A stretch of 64,000 nucleotides of DNA from Pycnopodia helianthoides (taxonomy: Eukaryota; Echinodermata; Asteroidea; Forcipulatida; Asteriidae), in the NCBI GenBank assembly GCA_032158295.1, contig CM063256.1, forward strand, positions 14,182,953 to 14,246,952, given 5' to 3'. The number at the start of each line of letters is the position of its first letter. The first letter of the stretch is position 1. Position numbers and translations under genes: made by a program. The notes beneath the pieces were generated by a model, which ran no database searches, was not told where the DNA came from, and worked only from the letters and a program-made list of their open reading frames with translations. This document shows, in pieces, positions 46,165 to 57,295 of this stretch.

Positions 46165-46330
46165 TTGGTAAACCGCGTGTTATTGAAATGCACCGATCAT
46201 TGGACATGCCCTTATTTAGGAACAATAACCTTAACTCAATTATCGAAAGGGATTGTTTAGTAATTAGTTTGAGGCATAAAAGATAGTGGACCGTAAAGTT
46301 CATCTATTTGGTGGAGCTGTTCTATGATGA
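46165..46330. repeat. Relic of the array upstream flank
   Basis: AACCGCGTGTTATTGAAATG, CTCAATTATCG and TTAGTAATTAGTTTGAGGC follow in the same order as in 26865-26985 of unit 4. This is the second half of the relic that starts at 44950. Confidence 0.65.
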
Positions 46331-47260
46331 TGTATGTACTCTGATGATCCATCTATTTGGTTGAGCTGTACTTTGATGATGGATGTTGATCAAAATAAAC
46401 AACTTAGAGATTGGTTTTGATACATACCCGTTGTTAACAATTGTTGGTTTGTGTTTTGTGGAATTCTTTAATGGTTAAGGCCTAGCCGACTTGCAAGTAA
46501 CACGCTGAATGCAAAACTGTTAAGTTTCGATTCGCTTATTGGTTGTATTGCCTTGAATGTAGGTCTGGAAATGTTAAAGGAATATTTGGGTTTATTGCGT
46601 GTGTGTTTTGTTTTTAAAGAATTTTAAGATGTCTTCTTAGTTCTCTCATTAAAATTAAAAAATAAGGCTCAATCGTTAACTTAACCCCCCAAAATTTAAC
46701 TCAATGCTTTCATTAATGCTAATGTTAATAACATTAGTTACGTGCCGTTCTCTGTATTAATGAATACAACCATGACGCGAAAAGAAGTCTACGCTGAAGC
46801 ATAATGTAGTCATTGAAGTCAACCTCAGAACTTTCAAAGTCTTCTGTCATTTTATTTCTGTTTTGACGTTCGTTCTTTGGGGTCATCCTTTTTCTGAGTG
46901 TGGGAGGGAGCTATGTAATGGGGCCGAGGACATAAATTGAAATTTTAACATTATAACAAAAGGACAGATATCATAGGCTGGTCTGATGTTTCGTTTTTTG
47001 AAAGGACAAGGGAATAAACTACCTTTCTCCTTGGAAAAGGGCCCCTCTATGAGGAAGTTGTAAATTTCTTTTGGAACATTTCTAGGGGCACCAACCAAGG
47101 TCAATGATCAGGTGCATTGGACGCGTCTGCCTTGATCAATTAGGCTTTTGGGGTGTTTTATTTTTGTGTGTTTAGGGTTTCAATAATGGACTCACCATGA
47201 TATGCTCTTGATTTGTTTACCAATAAAAGTAATACACTGAATAAACACTCTGAAATATGA
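46330..47260. other. Intergenic region, nothing recognised
   Basis: AT-rich sequence with a short tandem similarity (CATCTATTTGGT(G/T)GAGCTGT twice near 46302-46370). The short open frames show no domain pattern. Confidence 0.5.
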
Positions 47261-47264
47261 GTAG

Positions 47265-47655
47265 AATACAATAACATTGTTTATTGTTCCTAGACTAAAA
47301 GGGACAGAGTGCAATACAATCTTTTATACTGGAATTCATGAATGGAATCTACTTCCTAATAATATCAAATGTTCTAATAATTATTATCAATTTTAAAGAG
47401 CAGTAAAACAACATCTCTCCTCTCAATCAAATTATTAACAGTTTGGACATTTTTGATTGCCATTGTTTACTTTTTCCTGCGCAATTTTTTAGTATTGTAT
47501 TTAATTGTTTGTATTGTGTTTTTTAAGGACCCCGATGGAAATAAGCCGTTTTTAATCAGCTTCTTGGGCTATCCTTGGCTTTTAATCAGTATCAATGTTA
47601 TGTATTTTCTCTGTAAGCTTGATTTTAATGCCGAACAAAATAATAATAAATAATA
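47265..47655 (+). mobile_element. Non-LTR retrotransposon 3' end fragment
   Basis: A frame reading FYTGIHEWNLLPNNIK matches the usual C-terminal phrase of LINE reverse transcriptases. It is followed by an untranslated region with GGACCCCGATGGAAATAAG and TATTTTCTCTGTAAGCTTG and an AATAATAAATAATAA tail. It is 5'-truncated and ends 66 bp from the stop codon of gene B. Confidence 0.7.
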
Positions 47656-47721
47656 ACATTAAATACCACCATACTTAAATTCAAAGTATGTTGCTCTTGG
47701 ACCGTAGGGTTATGCCATAGT

Positions 47722-50700
47722 TTAGAAACTTGATTGATTGTGTGTGTTGAACGACATCACGTAAAACTTGTATCCATCCGCAGTCTTCCTGAGGATGAAA
47801 AATCCACTGTGAACAAAAGCAAAAAGAGAAGTTTGTTTATATACTCTCTTTTTTATTCTTGCACTATTTTCAGTCTCGTATTCAAGTTCCAAAGATCATC
47901 AAATGAAAAACCGTTGCTCGAACAAAAGGGGTTCATGATGCATGCTCAGTCCGGATGCATTGACTTGAATGTCAGAGGAACATTATATGAATGCCAAGCT
48001 TTCAATACGTGTAATACGGCCATCGGTGCTGCTCTTTTATTCCATAATCAATTACTTAAAGGCAAAGTATACCTTTGGTTTTTGGGACCGTTTGATTGAT
48101 TAATTCTATATCAATGTGGATATACAATAAAACTAACCTGTGGAAATTTCATTTCAAAAGGTGGTCGCATTTTTGAAATATCGCCAAAATTCGCAACGAA
48201 TAATGTCCACGCATAAAGAATAATCCCTAATAGGAATACACGTTCTGAGAAATGTTTCTGAACTCAGATTCAAATTTGGGGGGGGGGGATAAAAACTGAC
48301 ATATTTTTCCATATCCACATTATTTTGAATTGAAATATTTCTCAAAATGCTTTAAACTATCGAAAGTTGCTGTACTTCTAACCAAGTCAGTTTTGATTAG
48401 AATGATTACCAATCGTGTACCTTCCCTTTTAATAGAGAATACCAATACATTATATAGGGCGACCTCAAGAGTTTATACTTGAAGATGATTGAGAAAGACG
48501 GACATACTCACTTGCCATCCTTGTAGTTCTCACCCGATTGGTTGAAAAAATCAAAGTGAAGCCTGACGTACACATACTCTTCAGCTTCATCCATCGGCTG
48601 AACCTCTTCATAGGTATTTTCAATGCGAGCGGCTATCTCAGGTACGAACTCAAACATAAATCGTGCTCCTACCATAACGAACATGTAATTATATAGGAAA
48701 TTTAAGATGGACAAATGACCGATAAGTTTTGTGATATTTAGGCTAGAAGTATAACTTGGATCGACATATTAAGTTTCACCCACAAAAAAATGTCAACCAG
48801 ACTATGCACTCTGAAAATTAACAATTTCATAATAAAATAAGGAAATACTTTGGTTGTGCTAGGCTTTATGCTTAGTGCACTGAGTAGGTTTTATGTGCGT
48901 ACCATACCAGCCAGTGCAGTCTTTTTGTTGATCACCAGTGCGTATTTGAGTCGCGTGTAACTGTTACAATAATTATTAGCTGGCGCGCTACGCAAGATGC
49001 AATTGACCTTATGCATTGACGTCATCACGCCGCCATCTTAGAGGTAAAACGATGACGAAACAATGGAAAAAGCACACATTGTACGCGCGGCGCAGAGAAT
49101 GAGCCAATGAGCAATCTTCTTTTGACCTCTAGACGAGGGCGCCCTACTCAAATGACGTCATGTGCATAAGGTCTATACTGAGACAATTTACTACAAAACA
49201 ATTATATTCCGCGTTAAGCCCGGTTCATACTTCCTGCGAATGCGAATGCGAAGCAAATATTGACGTCACAACTCTATTTTCGCTGCGAATAATTCGCAAG
49301 AGTTGAGGACAGCTCAACCCCTGCAAACTATTCGTTGCGAATTTGTGACGTCAATATTCGCTTCGCATTCGCATTTGCAGGAAGTATGAAACTGGCTTTA
49401 CGCTTAATTATGTGCGCAATGAAGCAGCTGACAAACATGGCTATAACAAACACGCTGAGAATGCTATCTTCTTTTTAAAACTCAAAGTACACACATCTTT
49501 ACTATGAAAGTATAAGCTTGGTACATACATCCATTAAAGGAAGTAGTCCCCCAATAGTTTTCAGTTTCCGGAAATGATAAAAAATGTCCCGCTCGAATCT
49601 GTTAAATATTTATGATAAACAGCCACCTCGTGTACTTTTCTTTTGTGGACGTGATTACCAAATTAATGGTGGTTTGACAAGCCCGTGTGCGATCTGTGAC
49701 GTAGATGCGTAAGATATGCTAGCGGGTAGCTAGATATTATTTAAAAAAAAAAAAAAATGACTAAAATGATTAAATATCTATGCTCTTGCCAAAATAAAAT
49801 ACACACAAAGAAAACAACGGTTGATTTGATAGTTCCCTGATCTACAGCTTTTTGTAAAGAACGTTTACAGAATAATTCTCTGGTTAAAGGGCCATTTATT
49901 CGCTAGTTCACATAGCCGGTGTGGAAGGCGATTTTGTCCCTCCGGAGATTATGTCTCCCCCCCCCAATACGGCGAACTATGTACAAATTTCTTCTGCTAT
50001 TTTGAATCAACCTTATTCAGCCAATGTTATCCCCTGGGACATATTTTCCTAATTATACACCACGTTTCAGTCTCCAACCAATCAAAATGCATAGACTATC
50101 CAATGTATCGATTAATTAATATTATTTTTTGTTGATATGAATTAATATAAGACATCATTAAAGTAACTTTTACCTTCATGTCCAAACATAGGTGGAAAGC
50201 CTTCCATCATTACGTGGATATCCGGATGAACCAGGGTCATTAGGGTATCCGTGTCATTTTGTTTGCAGTACTCAACTTGCTGCTCCACCACATTCAGAAT
50301 CGTTGCTGATGATTCAAAAAAAGTGTTCATGTTTGGCAACTCCGTTTAGTTTATTGTTTCATTTTAATAATAATAACTCGATTTTATATAGCGCCAAATT
50401 ACCGAAGGATGCAAGGCGCTTGAGGAAACAATAGAGGTATATGAAAGAATTAGGACAAACCAGCTACTGTTTGGGGAAGAGGTGGGTCTTAAGTCCTTTC
50501 TTGAAGGATAGAACAGAATTAGTGTTTCTGATGGAGACAGGCAGAGCATTCCATAAGCGGGGGGCAGCAATAGAGAATGCCCTGTCATCTGACTTTTTGC
50601 GAGACTTTTCAACCACAAGGGATATGGCATCAGAACTACGAAGGGAGTATGAGCATTCATGGATTGTAAGGAGAGAGGATATATACTCAGGAGCACTGTG

Positions 50701-51366
50701 ATTAAGTGAATTGTAGGCATGGACGAATGTACGGAATTCAATGCGTTGAACAACAGGGAGCCATATAGCGTCATAGATCGGTGAACACTCCAAAAATTGA
50801 TGACCATACAAACTTACTTGGTAAGAAAAAGCACTGTAGCTGTTGATAGTATAAACTATTTTGAAAAAAATGGATCCCTTCGAAGTATTAACATCTTTAT
50901 GGATAATGTTTCACACAAAACATCTGAATCTGAGAAACGATTCATGCATGAATCGTTTCTTAGCTTTCTGTGGGCTGGTGTCCGTTCGCGAATGCTGCGA
51001 CCAGAGATGAAGTTGCCCCCTCACGCGTGAGGTCTCGAAATCAATTCAAATAAATTACTTCTTTCTCAAAAACTACGTTACTTCAGAGGGATCCGTTTCT
51101 CACAATGTTTTATACTATCAACAGCTCTCCATTGCTCATTACCAAGTAAGTTTTTATGCTAACAATTATGTTGAGTTGTTACCAATAGTGTCCAGTGCCT
51201 TTAATACAAACGATAAGACTCTACAACTAAAGCCAAACTACAGACACTACTCGTACTCACTTTGAAGATCGCTCGGTTGTTCCCTCTTGTGTTCACCTGC
51301 AGTTACACTTGATTCCCACAGCACACCAACCAACAGAAGCAGGCGTACGAGGTTGACAAAAAACAT
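47722..51366 (-). CDS. Gene B: secreted NTF2-like (SnoaL/DUF4440-type) protein
   Basis: Exons 51366-51261, 50305-50174, 48668-48512 and 47806-47722 give an open 159-residue frame. Intron phases are 1, 1, 2, and exons 2 and 3 (132 and 157 bp) equal those of array copy 4 exactly. Signal peptide: MFFVNLVRLLLLVGVLWESS, cleavage probably after VTA, mature start GEHKREQPS (compare EHDRERRS in the array). Exon 2 has VHPDIHVMMEGFPPMFGHE. Exon 3 has MDEAEEYVYVRLHFDFFNQS. Exon 4 has GFFILRKTADGYKFYV and a tail rich in N, Q and S. N-Q-S occurs twice as a possible N-glycosylation site. Outside the core motifs, similarity to the array proteins is low, so this is an older paralogue; it is closer to gene C. 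The exon 2 acceptor (CATCAG) is the only one I could find. Function unknown. Confidence 0.82.
48060..48428. mobile_element. TTAA-flanked MITE in intron 3 of gene B
   Basis: TTAA at 48056-48059 and 48429-48432. Ends AGGCAAAGTATACCTTTGG and ...ACCAATCGTGTACCTTCCCT belong to the family at 3324 and 31290, much diverged inside. Confidence 0.65.
49005..49173. mobile_element. MITE with TGACGTCAT subterminal inverted repeats, copy 2 (gene B intron 2)
   Basis: GACCTTATGCATTGACGTCA at the left and TGACGTCATGTGCATAAGGT at the right. The interior is close to 40146-40316. Confidence 0.8.
49216..49398. mobile_element. Fold-back MITE in intron 2 of gene B
   Basis: Inverted termini of about 60 bp: CCCGGTTCATACTTCCTGCG and AATGCGAATGCGAAGC at the left are mirrored at the right by GCTTCGCATTCGCATTTGC and AGGAAGTATGAAACTGG. 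TGACGTCA words sit inside both arms. A flanking TA is possible. Confidence 0.8.
50366..50812 (-). mobile_element. 5'-truncated LINE fragment in intron 1 of gene B
   Basis: The minus strand encodes about 115 residues ending RAFSIAAPRLWNALPVSIR...SFKKGLKTHLF, the standard C-terminal end of CR1/L2-like reverse transcriptases. A short 3' region (GCGCTATATAAAATCGAGTT) and an ATT-repeat tail follow. The fragment has no 5' part. Its tail lies about 60 bp from the gene B exon 2 acceptor, and its 5' end joins a MITE. Confidence 0.85.
50816..51200. mobile_element. TTAA-type MITE, left end truncated (gene B intron 1)
   Basis: The right end ...CCAATAGTGTCCAGTGCCT abuts TTAA (51201-51204). The interior has the mirrored phrases CTGAGAAACGATTCATGCAT and ATGAATCGTTTCTTAG and ACTACGTTACTTCAGAGGGA. 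The left end starts in ACTTGGTAAG, directly at the LINE junction. Confidence 0.65.
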
Positions 51367-51620
51367 GTTGCTTTGGAAACTTGGTTCTGTTGCAGAAGAC
51401 GATTGTTTTTGATTCACTCAAAACTGCTTTTGATGGTGTTATGGACGCGATTGCACTTCAGTTGTGGCTGTATTGAACAGGTGAAACAGTCACAATGAAG
51501 GTTGGACAGTGATATTACTACTAGTTGTCCATCCCACTTTAAATGAAACATACCCTCTGAATGGGCATGCGCAATGCAGAACATCACAACGAGTAAGTAG
51601 TTATTTCAAAATAATAATGA
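51367..51620 (-). promoter_or_regulatory. Gene B 5' untranslated region and promoter, paralogous to gene C
   Basis: The 180 bp upstream of the gene B ATG align almost without gaps to those of gene C (TTCACCTGTTCAA, AACAATCGTCTTCTGCAACA, CAAGTTTCCAAAGCAAC). Where gene C has TATAAAT, gene B reads AGTAATATC (51510-51520), so the TATA box seems lost. Homology extends further upstream through AATGCAGAACATCACA. Confidence 0.65.
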
Positions 51621-51677
51621 CGAAGCTCTCTTTTGCTCATTAGAGTTAATCTGTAAAGAAGAGCATGTAATGCACTT

Positions 51678-52098
51678 ATTTTGAGCGGGCTGCCGTGACA
51701 AAATCCCCACTAATTATACAAATCATAGTTATAATCACATGGATCATGTTGGATTAGCGGGAAAGTTCTTTCCCTTCCTTTCACTTCTGTGGACCCCATG
51801 ATTCGAGTCCCACCTCAGACCGGAGCCTTGCATGTGGATTGGGGTTAGAGTCCCTACCAGTTATCCTCCCACATCTAAAACTGAAAATGTCTGTATTGAA
51901 CAGGCGAAACAGTCACTAATTTTGAGCGGGCTGCCGTGCAAAATCCCCACTAAATATACAAATCATATTTATAATCACATGGATCATGTTGGATTAGCGG
52001 GAAAGTTCTTTCCCTTCCTTTCACTTCTGTGGACCCCACGATTCGAGTCCCACCTCAGACCGGAGCCTTGCATGTGGATTGGGGTTAGAGTCCCTACC
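51678..52098. repeat. Direct duplication of a 180-bp block upstream of gene B
   Basis: Copies at 51678-51858 and 51919-52098 both run from TTTTGAGCGGGCTGCCGTG through GATCATGTTGGATTAGCGGG to GGGGTTAGAGTCCCTACC. A third copy lies upstream of gene C at 60667-60846. Just before the second copy is a fragment of the gene B leader (TGTATTGAACAGGCGAAACA), so the duplicated unit probably included part of the 5' region. Confidence 0.9.
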
Positions 52099-52099
52099 T

Positions 52100-52268
52100 G
52101 GGCCCAATTTCATAGAGCTGCTTAAGCATAAAAATTAGCTAAGCACAACAAAATTATGCTTTTAAGATTAAGATTACCAGCCAAAATACCATGTCCCATG
52201 TACCATTAATAACTGGTATCCTGCTCATTTGTGCTTATAACAGAACATTGTTAAGCGATATTTTCTGC
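52100..52268. mobile_element. Partial MITE of the GGGCCCAATTTCATAG type
   Basis: It starts GGGCCCAATTTCATAGAGC, as does the complete element at 58366-58605. The other end is missing, and it runs into the TTAA MITE at 52273. Confidence 0.7.
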
Positions 52269-52272
52269 TTAA

Positions 52273-52501
52273 AGACACTGGACACCTTTGGTAATTGTCA
52301 AAGACCAGTCTTCTCAACATATGCACAAAGTATCACGCGTGATAAAAACTATTGTTTTACCCATTTCTCAGAAACGATAGCATTTTAGGCAGAAATGTTT
52401 TAAGGAACCCTTTTTACCATTACCTACTTTAAATCATGTAAGTTATGTGTGAATCTGTGAATATTTGTGTTTTTCAATCTTACCAATAGTGTACAGGGCC
52501 T
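52273..52501. mobile_element. Short TTAA-flanked MITE
   Basis: TTAA at 52269-52272 and 52502-52505. Ends AGACACTGGACACCTTTGG and ...CCAATAGTGTACAGGGCCT. The right half is very similar to the elements at 3324, 10009 and 16603 in inverse orientation. Confidence 0.75.
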
Positions 52502-52843
52502 TTAAGGAAACGGTTGTAACTACTTCTGTTTACATTGTTAGTAATAGAAGTGGAAAGAGACTTTGTCTACAGTGTGTTCTTGTGCGTTTTATTATTTGAT
52601 TCTGTGTGCATAAAGAACTGGGAAATGAACATAAGAAAACTTAGAAATAAGAACATAATCAGCATTGCTTGGATTGTCACACAGAAACAATGCATCTCAG
52701 ATCTTGTAGACTACAATATAACTACTTGATCAAAGCAGGCCTTTGGCTTAGCCCTGGGGCCTTTCACTTTCGTATTATACTACAGTGACTCTGTATCTGT
52801 GTACATCACAGAGGAAGAGTCCTATGTAGACCATGTTACATTT

Positions 52844-54650
52844 CGTCGCATTTTTCTCATAGTGACGAATCAGCGTTTTTTAGAAAATTGAGGTTTTTGC
52901 AGTTTTATGGTTAGTTTGTCTTCTGAATTCATTTCTGAAGGTTTTGAACCAAAGTAATGTCTCATTTTAAAGATATAAGACACATTGTTGGCGAATATGT
53001 TTGAAGTCTAATAAATGTTTATTTACATACTGACGAATAAGTGATTCGCCGCTCCGTAAACACATAAATATTCCCTTTTGTTTTTTACAAAGTGACGAAT
53101 AGGCAAATGCGCTGGTAACCACTCCAGTTATCAATGAAATGCAAGGTACCATCAGTTTCTCTTAAATACAACACAGTAAGATTTGCCGACTCCACTAGCT
53201 TGTCAACGAAACTAAAACATAATTTTTTATAAAAGGAACAAATCTTGAGGTAAGTTCTGACAGGCTAATTATTTCAAACTGACGCAAAAGTTTGTAATAT
53301 TCAGTCCGTTCAATCTTCAAGCTAATCTTATTAAAGGTACTTCAGCTACCAATCGCGCCGAGAAAAAAATTCGTGCCCCGTAAATCTTGTCATAAAGAAA
53401 ATTGTGAAATCCAATTCAATTTGATCAGATTCAAGTGCATTTTTTTTACATCAATACTTGTAGATAAAACGCAAATTGAGTATGAAAAATGAATTGTTGA
53501 ATATTGTACCATAATCATTTACATGGTTAAGTCTAAAAGATGATGCTCATGATGTGTACTTTTTGCCAGGATTTTACCGTTTTATGATACAAGTGGCAAC
53601 TTTGAGTGAAACCTCTAGTCTGGGTGGAAGATATTCAACAGTAATATGATTTTATAAATCAGTGGTTTTACCAATAAATGTTTTGGAGCATATAATTAAG
53701 TTCCTATTTTGTAAATCAGAATTTACAAAATTATTGGATTAAACAAGGTTTTGATTGTTAAATGAAATCCTTAAAAACTAGTGCCAACAAAATCAAACGA
53801 TTATTCCAAAAGTATAAACATTGTTGATAACAAACATTTTAAAGTTTGTGTATGCTTATACAACAAGTCAGTTCAATTACAAAATAAACATACTTGTTAG
53901 TTCAATTAGTGTCTTGAGGGGTACAACTTAAACTTGGAAAAATTACCTATTCCGTCCTTCCCCTTTTGAGCAATATCTGGAGGTTAACCAGGCCGAAAGG
54001 AAGAGGGATAATGTCATGTGTACTCCTCCCCTATATATAGTTGGAAGTTTTTGTTGTTTGTTCCCTCCCCTCCAATCCACATGCCAACAACACCAATCCG
54101 ACCCATCCACACCACACAAAACCCACTCTATCCTCCCTATCCAAAAATGAAGGAATTCTGGATCAGTGCGTCACTCAGGATTTTACCGTAAAATATCATG
54201 TTTAACACAAACGAAAAATTAAGGCTTGTTAAATTACCTGCATCAATGGTGATATACTGACGAATAAGCCCCAGAATGTATATTTGTTTTTTTACAGACT
54301 GACGAATTGGGCACAAAAAGTGACGAATAAAGCCCCAGAGCGTAGATTTGTTTTTTGACAGACTGACGAATTGGGCAAAAAAAGTGACGAATAAGCGCGT
54401 AAAAGACAACAATGTATTTTACATACTGACGAATAGGTTTATGAGGTTATTATTATTTATTCAGATCGTTTTATTATGAATAACACAAACAAATGTGAAG
54501 AGGAACTGCTTAACAATATACCTTCTATTTGGCAAGTGATAATGTAGTATAATAAGGTATGAAAGCAACGAATGAAAACATGTCCAACTTCAAAGTGAAT
54601 TTACTCAAAATGCGCTTTTTCCTGATTCATCACTATAAAAAAATGCGACG
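52844..54650. mobile_element. 1.8-kb terminal-inverted-repeat element with TGACGAAT subterminal repeats
   Basis: Termini CGTCGCATTTTTCTCATAGT and, inverted, CGTCGCATTTTTTTATAGT, followed on both sides by GA(C/T)GAATC. ATTT at 52840-52843 and 54651-54654 is the likely 4-bp target duplication. The interrupted sequence (GACCATGTTACATTT / GTTTACAGAGTGGTGACC) occurs uninterrupted at 55415-55445. At least nine copies of TGACGAAT cluster near both ends (52860-53100 and 54250-54430), as transposase-binding repeats often do. No transposase frame is visible, so the element is non-autonomous. I cannot name its superfamily. Confidence 0.85.
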
Positions 54651-54739
54651 ATTTGTTTACAGAGTGGTGACCTCGTACTTTATAATGCTATTCCTGATGG
54701 GCAAGATGCTACACAGGCTCAATGGGAAAATTACTAATG

Positions 54740-55226
54740 TTGTAATTACTATGGGGCTTAAAAGGATTAGTGTACTTCAGAAATGTACAAAATCCAAGTA
54801 TTTGACGGAGCTTACTCTAGTGCATGTAGATAAAATAATAGTAATTAGAAATTATTTAAAATTGTCTTTTGGTGCCGTGCGACAAAGGACCTCGCCAGCG
54901 GCTCACACGGCCACAACCCCGCCAGTTTTAAAAAGCTGTTTTAAGGACCTCGTCGCCACTCTTTCCTTCCCGTGGTCCACATTCACCATATTAATGTTCA
55001 AAACTTAACTTCAGAGAGTTGTATATACCAACAACCACCCGAAATTATCGAATTCGCGTCGAATTCTTGGCCAACAACATTAACAAGCTTTGACGAAACT
55101 TAATAATAGAAATGATATTTAAATGTGATCTTACTTACCGAACGAATGCTCTACGAATTCATTTAAATGACATTGAATGAGCAGGATGTTCATAAAATAG
55201 AAAGTCGCGGGAATATTTGTTGGCAT
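54740..55226. repeat. Near-identical copy of the array copy 4 upstream flank
   Basis: From TTGTAATTACTATGGGGC to GTCGCGGGAATATTTGTTGG this matches 26965-27445 with only a few differences, including variants specific to unit 4 (CGGCTCACACGGCCACAAC). Long open frames through both copies share a peptide but lack a gene structure. The segment lies about 3.4 kb upstream of gene B. Confidence 0.9.
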
Positions 55227-55414
55227 GAGAAACATTATTAATATTATTAACTTACAATTACAACATGGAATCAAATGTGTGTTTAATAAACAAAACCTTT
55301 TAAATTTGCACAACGGAAGTAAGAAGATAAAACTAGTTTTCACTAGCTGGCGTTGTGAACAGCGTTTCCAGCACGGCAGAAAGCCCAGCACCAGTACAAC
55401 GGGTGTACATCTAT

Positions 55415-55515
55415 AGACCATGTTACATTTGTTTACAGAGTGGTGACCTCGTACATTATAATGCTATTCCTGACGGGCAAGATACTACACAGGCTCAATG
55501 GGAAAATTTATATTT
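55415..55515. repeat. Unoccupied counterpart of the 1.8-kb element's target
   Basis: GACCATGTTACATTTGTTTA is followed by about 80 bp nearly identical to 54651-54735 (GGTGACCTCGTAC to CACAGGCTCAATGGGAAAAT). The target is itself a repeat present twice, once with and once without the insertion. Confidence 0.85.
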
Positions 55516-55519
55516 TGTG

Positions 55520-56114
55520 TCATAATTTTCACATAAATTCAAAGATTACAAAAGCAACAGCTGTACAGCTTTTGAGATGTCCCCCCTTTCTTCATATCAA
55601 AAGTTGAGGAAAATCAGACAGTGCGATCTCCATAAAACATAAGATTTGTTGTATTCTTCCATTGAGCTGTGTACAAATGTGCCCGCCGGAAGTCCAGGCT
55701 CTGTGGCTCTTTTAGTGTAAACATATTGTGATGTCACAGGTCACATCGTCTATTGGGCTAGCATGTGGCTGTACATTATGGAGATGAACTCTCACCAAGT
55801 AATCACGCGCGCGCCATCCTTCCGTTACGCGAGCAAGAACGTGAACGTGAACGTCAGAAAATTGTGTCGTTTCTAGGTGACGTCACCACTTTGGGCTTAT
55901 TTCATGCTCACGTATGACGTCTGCACGTACGTACCTGACGTGAGAAATGGTAACTTCACGTATGCTTAAAACGTGAGATTTTTACAACAAAATTTTTCTG
56001 ACGTTCACGTTCACGTTTTTACTCGCGTATGGTGCAGCTAAACATCCCTGATGTCTATTGGGAGCGCGCCCGCGTGCAGTAGCTGTGTGAGAGTTCATAA
56101 ACTCATGCACAGCC
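55520..56114. other. Region with fold-back repeats, no gene recognised
   Basis: Contains inverted words around AACGTGAACGTGAACGTCAG and CTGACGTTCACGTTCACG (55838-56017), so a roughly 180-bp fold-back element is likely. No exon pattern. Confidence 0.55.
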
Positions 56115-56794
56115 CATATAGCTATATATATTGACTAGAGCGCTAACACCCCGTTATACACGCACTAAGGTTTTGAAGCCGTGTGGGCGCATCCATGTTT
56201 ATGTACAAACCAATACAAAAGCTTGACATTTTGTACGGCAATTGTACGGCTATTTGCATGATAAAGCGTTTGTTCTTTTCTATGCGTCATCGAACCAAAT
56301 ATGCAGCAAATGAGAACGCACAATCTGCTAATGAGCGTACAAACTGCGAGCGTCATGTGCGTCATGTTTAACATGTGCGTTTGCGCGTATACGTTTTTTT
56401 TTTTGAGTTCGTCATTCTTGCCGGCATATTGTGTATCCTTGAAGCAGATTTCGTTTTTCCCCCTTGACATCTTGAAGCATTGAATCTTCCCAAACAAGGC
56501 TTTAGTTCGACTCAGCATTTTTCCTAAGACGTAAGTAACAACATCAGAGAATCACCTACTACATATTTTTTTAAGACATCACTAAAATCACCTGTTTACA
56601 AGAGCAATGATCGTTAGATTAAATATGGCGCGTACGTTAGCGCGCACGCCGAATGCAAAATTTTCGCGGCCATGTGTGCTCTCTTAAAATTAAAGTCGTT
56701 CCGTAGTCACGCAACACATCAAACATGTCTGCGCCCAGGGTGGCTTCTAAACTCAGAGCAAGTTAGCGCTCTAGTCAATATATATAGCTCTATG
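56115..56794 (+). mobile_element. hAT-like MITE, third copy
   Basis: A 680-bp element nearly identical to the copies at 43381 and 43981. The flanks GCACAGCC at 56107-56114 and just after 56794 are the likely target duplication. A stray CATATAGCTCTATGG just beyond the right flank looks like an abortive or excised second end. The 117-codon frame inside it is not a gene. Confidence 0.85.
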
Positions 56795-56819
56795 TGCACA
56801 GCCCATATAGCTCTATGGT

Positions 56820-57290
56820 ACAGCCACAGGCCTGCTTTGGTCATGACGATGCAGCCCCGCTAATGGTGTGGGAATTCATGCATCGAAAAGAATAATATAT
56901 CATTGCTCTGTGTGACTGACCACTTAAAGAAGCAATTATTTGACAATTAATGTGTAAATGATCAGATATGTCCAAAGACAAAATACCATATTTTAAATAT
57001 AAACCAGTGCAACTGTTGTGTGGTTTTTGTTGTTGAGATGTTAATTAAGAACTAGATTGATGAGCTGTTCTCAGTGTGTGTAGGCCTACTTCAATATAGA
57101 TAATAAATTAATAATGGAAATAAGCTTCCCGAGTAATTGACATTATAATTTAACGTTTACCATTCTTAATAATCTAAACATAATTAAAGCAACATATTTA
57201 GTCAGGAGAAACTTGAATCAAAGTATAACCATAGAACTTTATGTCATATCCGTAATTTTTATCCAGGGTATAACCACACGTGGTCGCAGA
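56820..57290. other. Sequence downstream of gene C, nothing recognised
   Basis: AT-rich, no open frame of note and no clear repeat. It should hold the gene C 3' untranslated region, but I see no unambiguous AATAAA on the minus strand near the stop. Confidence 0.4.
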
Positions 57291-57295
57291 GTACG

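Noticed and set aside
47734..48099. 121-codon plus-strand open frame
   Set aside because: It is antisense to exon 4 of gene B and runs into intron sequence.
50364..50807. 147-codon minus-strand open frame
   Set aside because: It overlaps in another frame the LINE reverse transcriptase C-terminus, whose phrase RLWNALPVSIR is recognisable. The longer frame is a shadow.
54559..55008. 149-codon plus-strand open frame
   Set aside because: It joins the end of the 1.8-kb transposable element to the duplicated array flank. The matching frame at 26977 is shorter and there is no splice or domain support.
56165..56518. 117-codon minus-strand open frame, similar to frames near 43656 and 44031
   Set aside because: All three lie inside copies of the hAT-like MITE and differ by frameshifts. 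No transposase motif is present.
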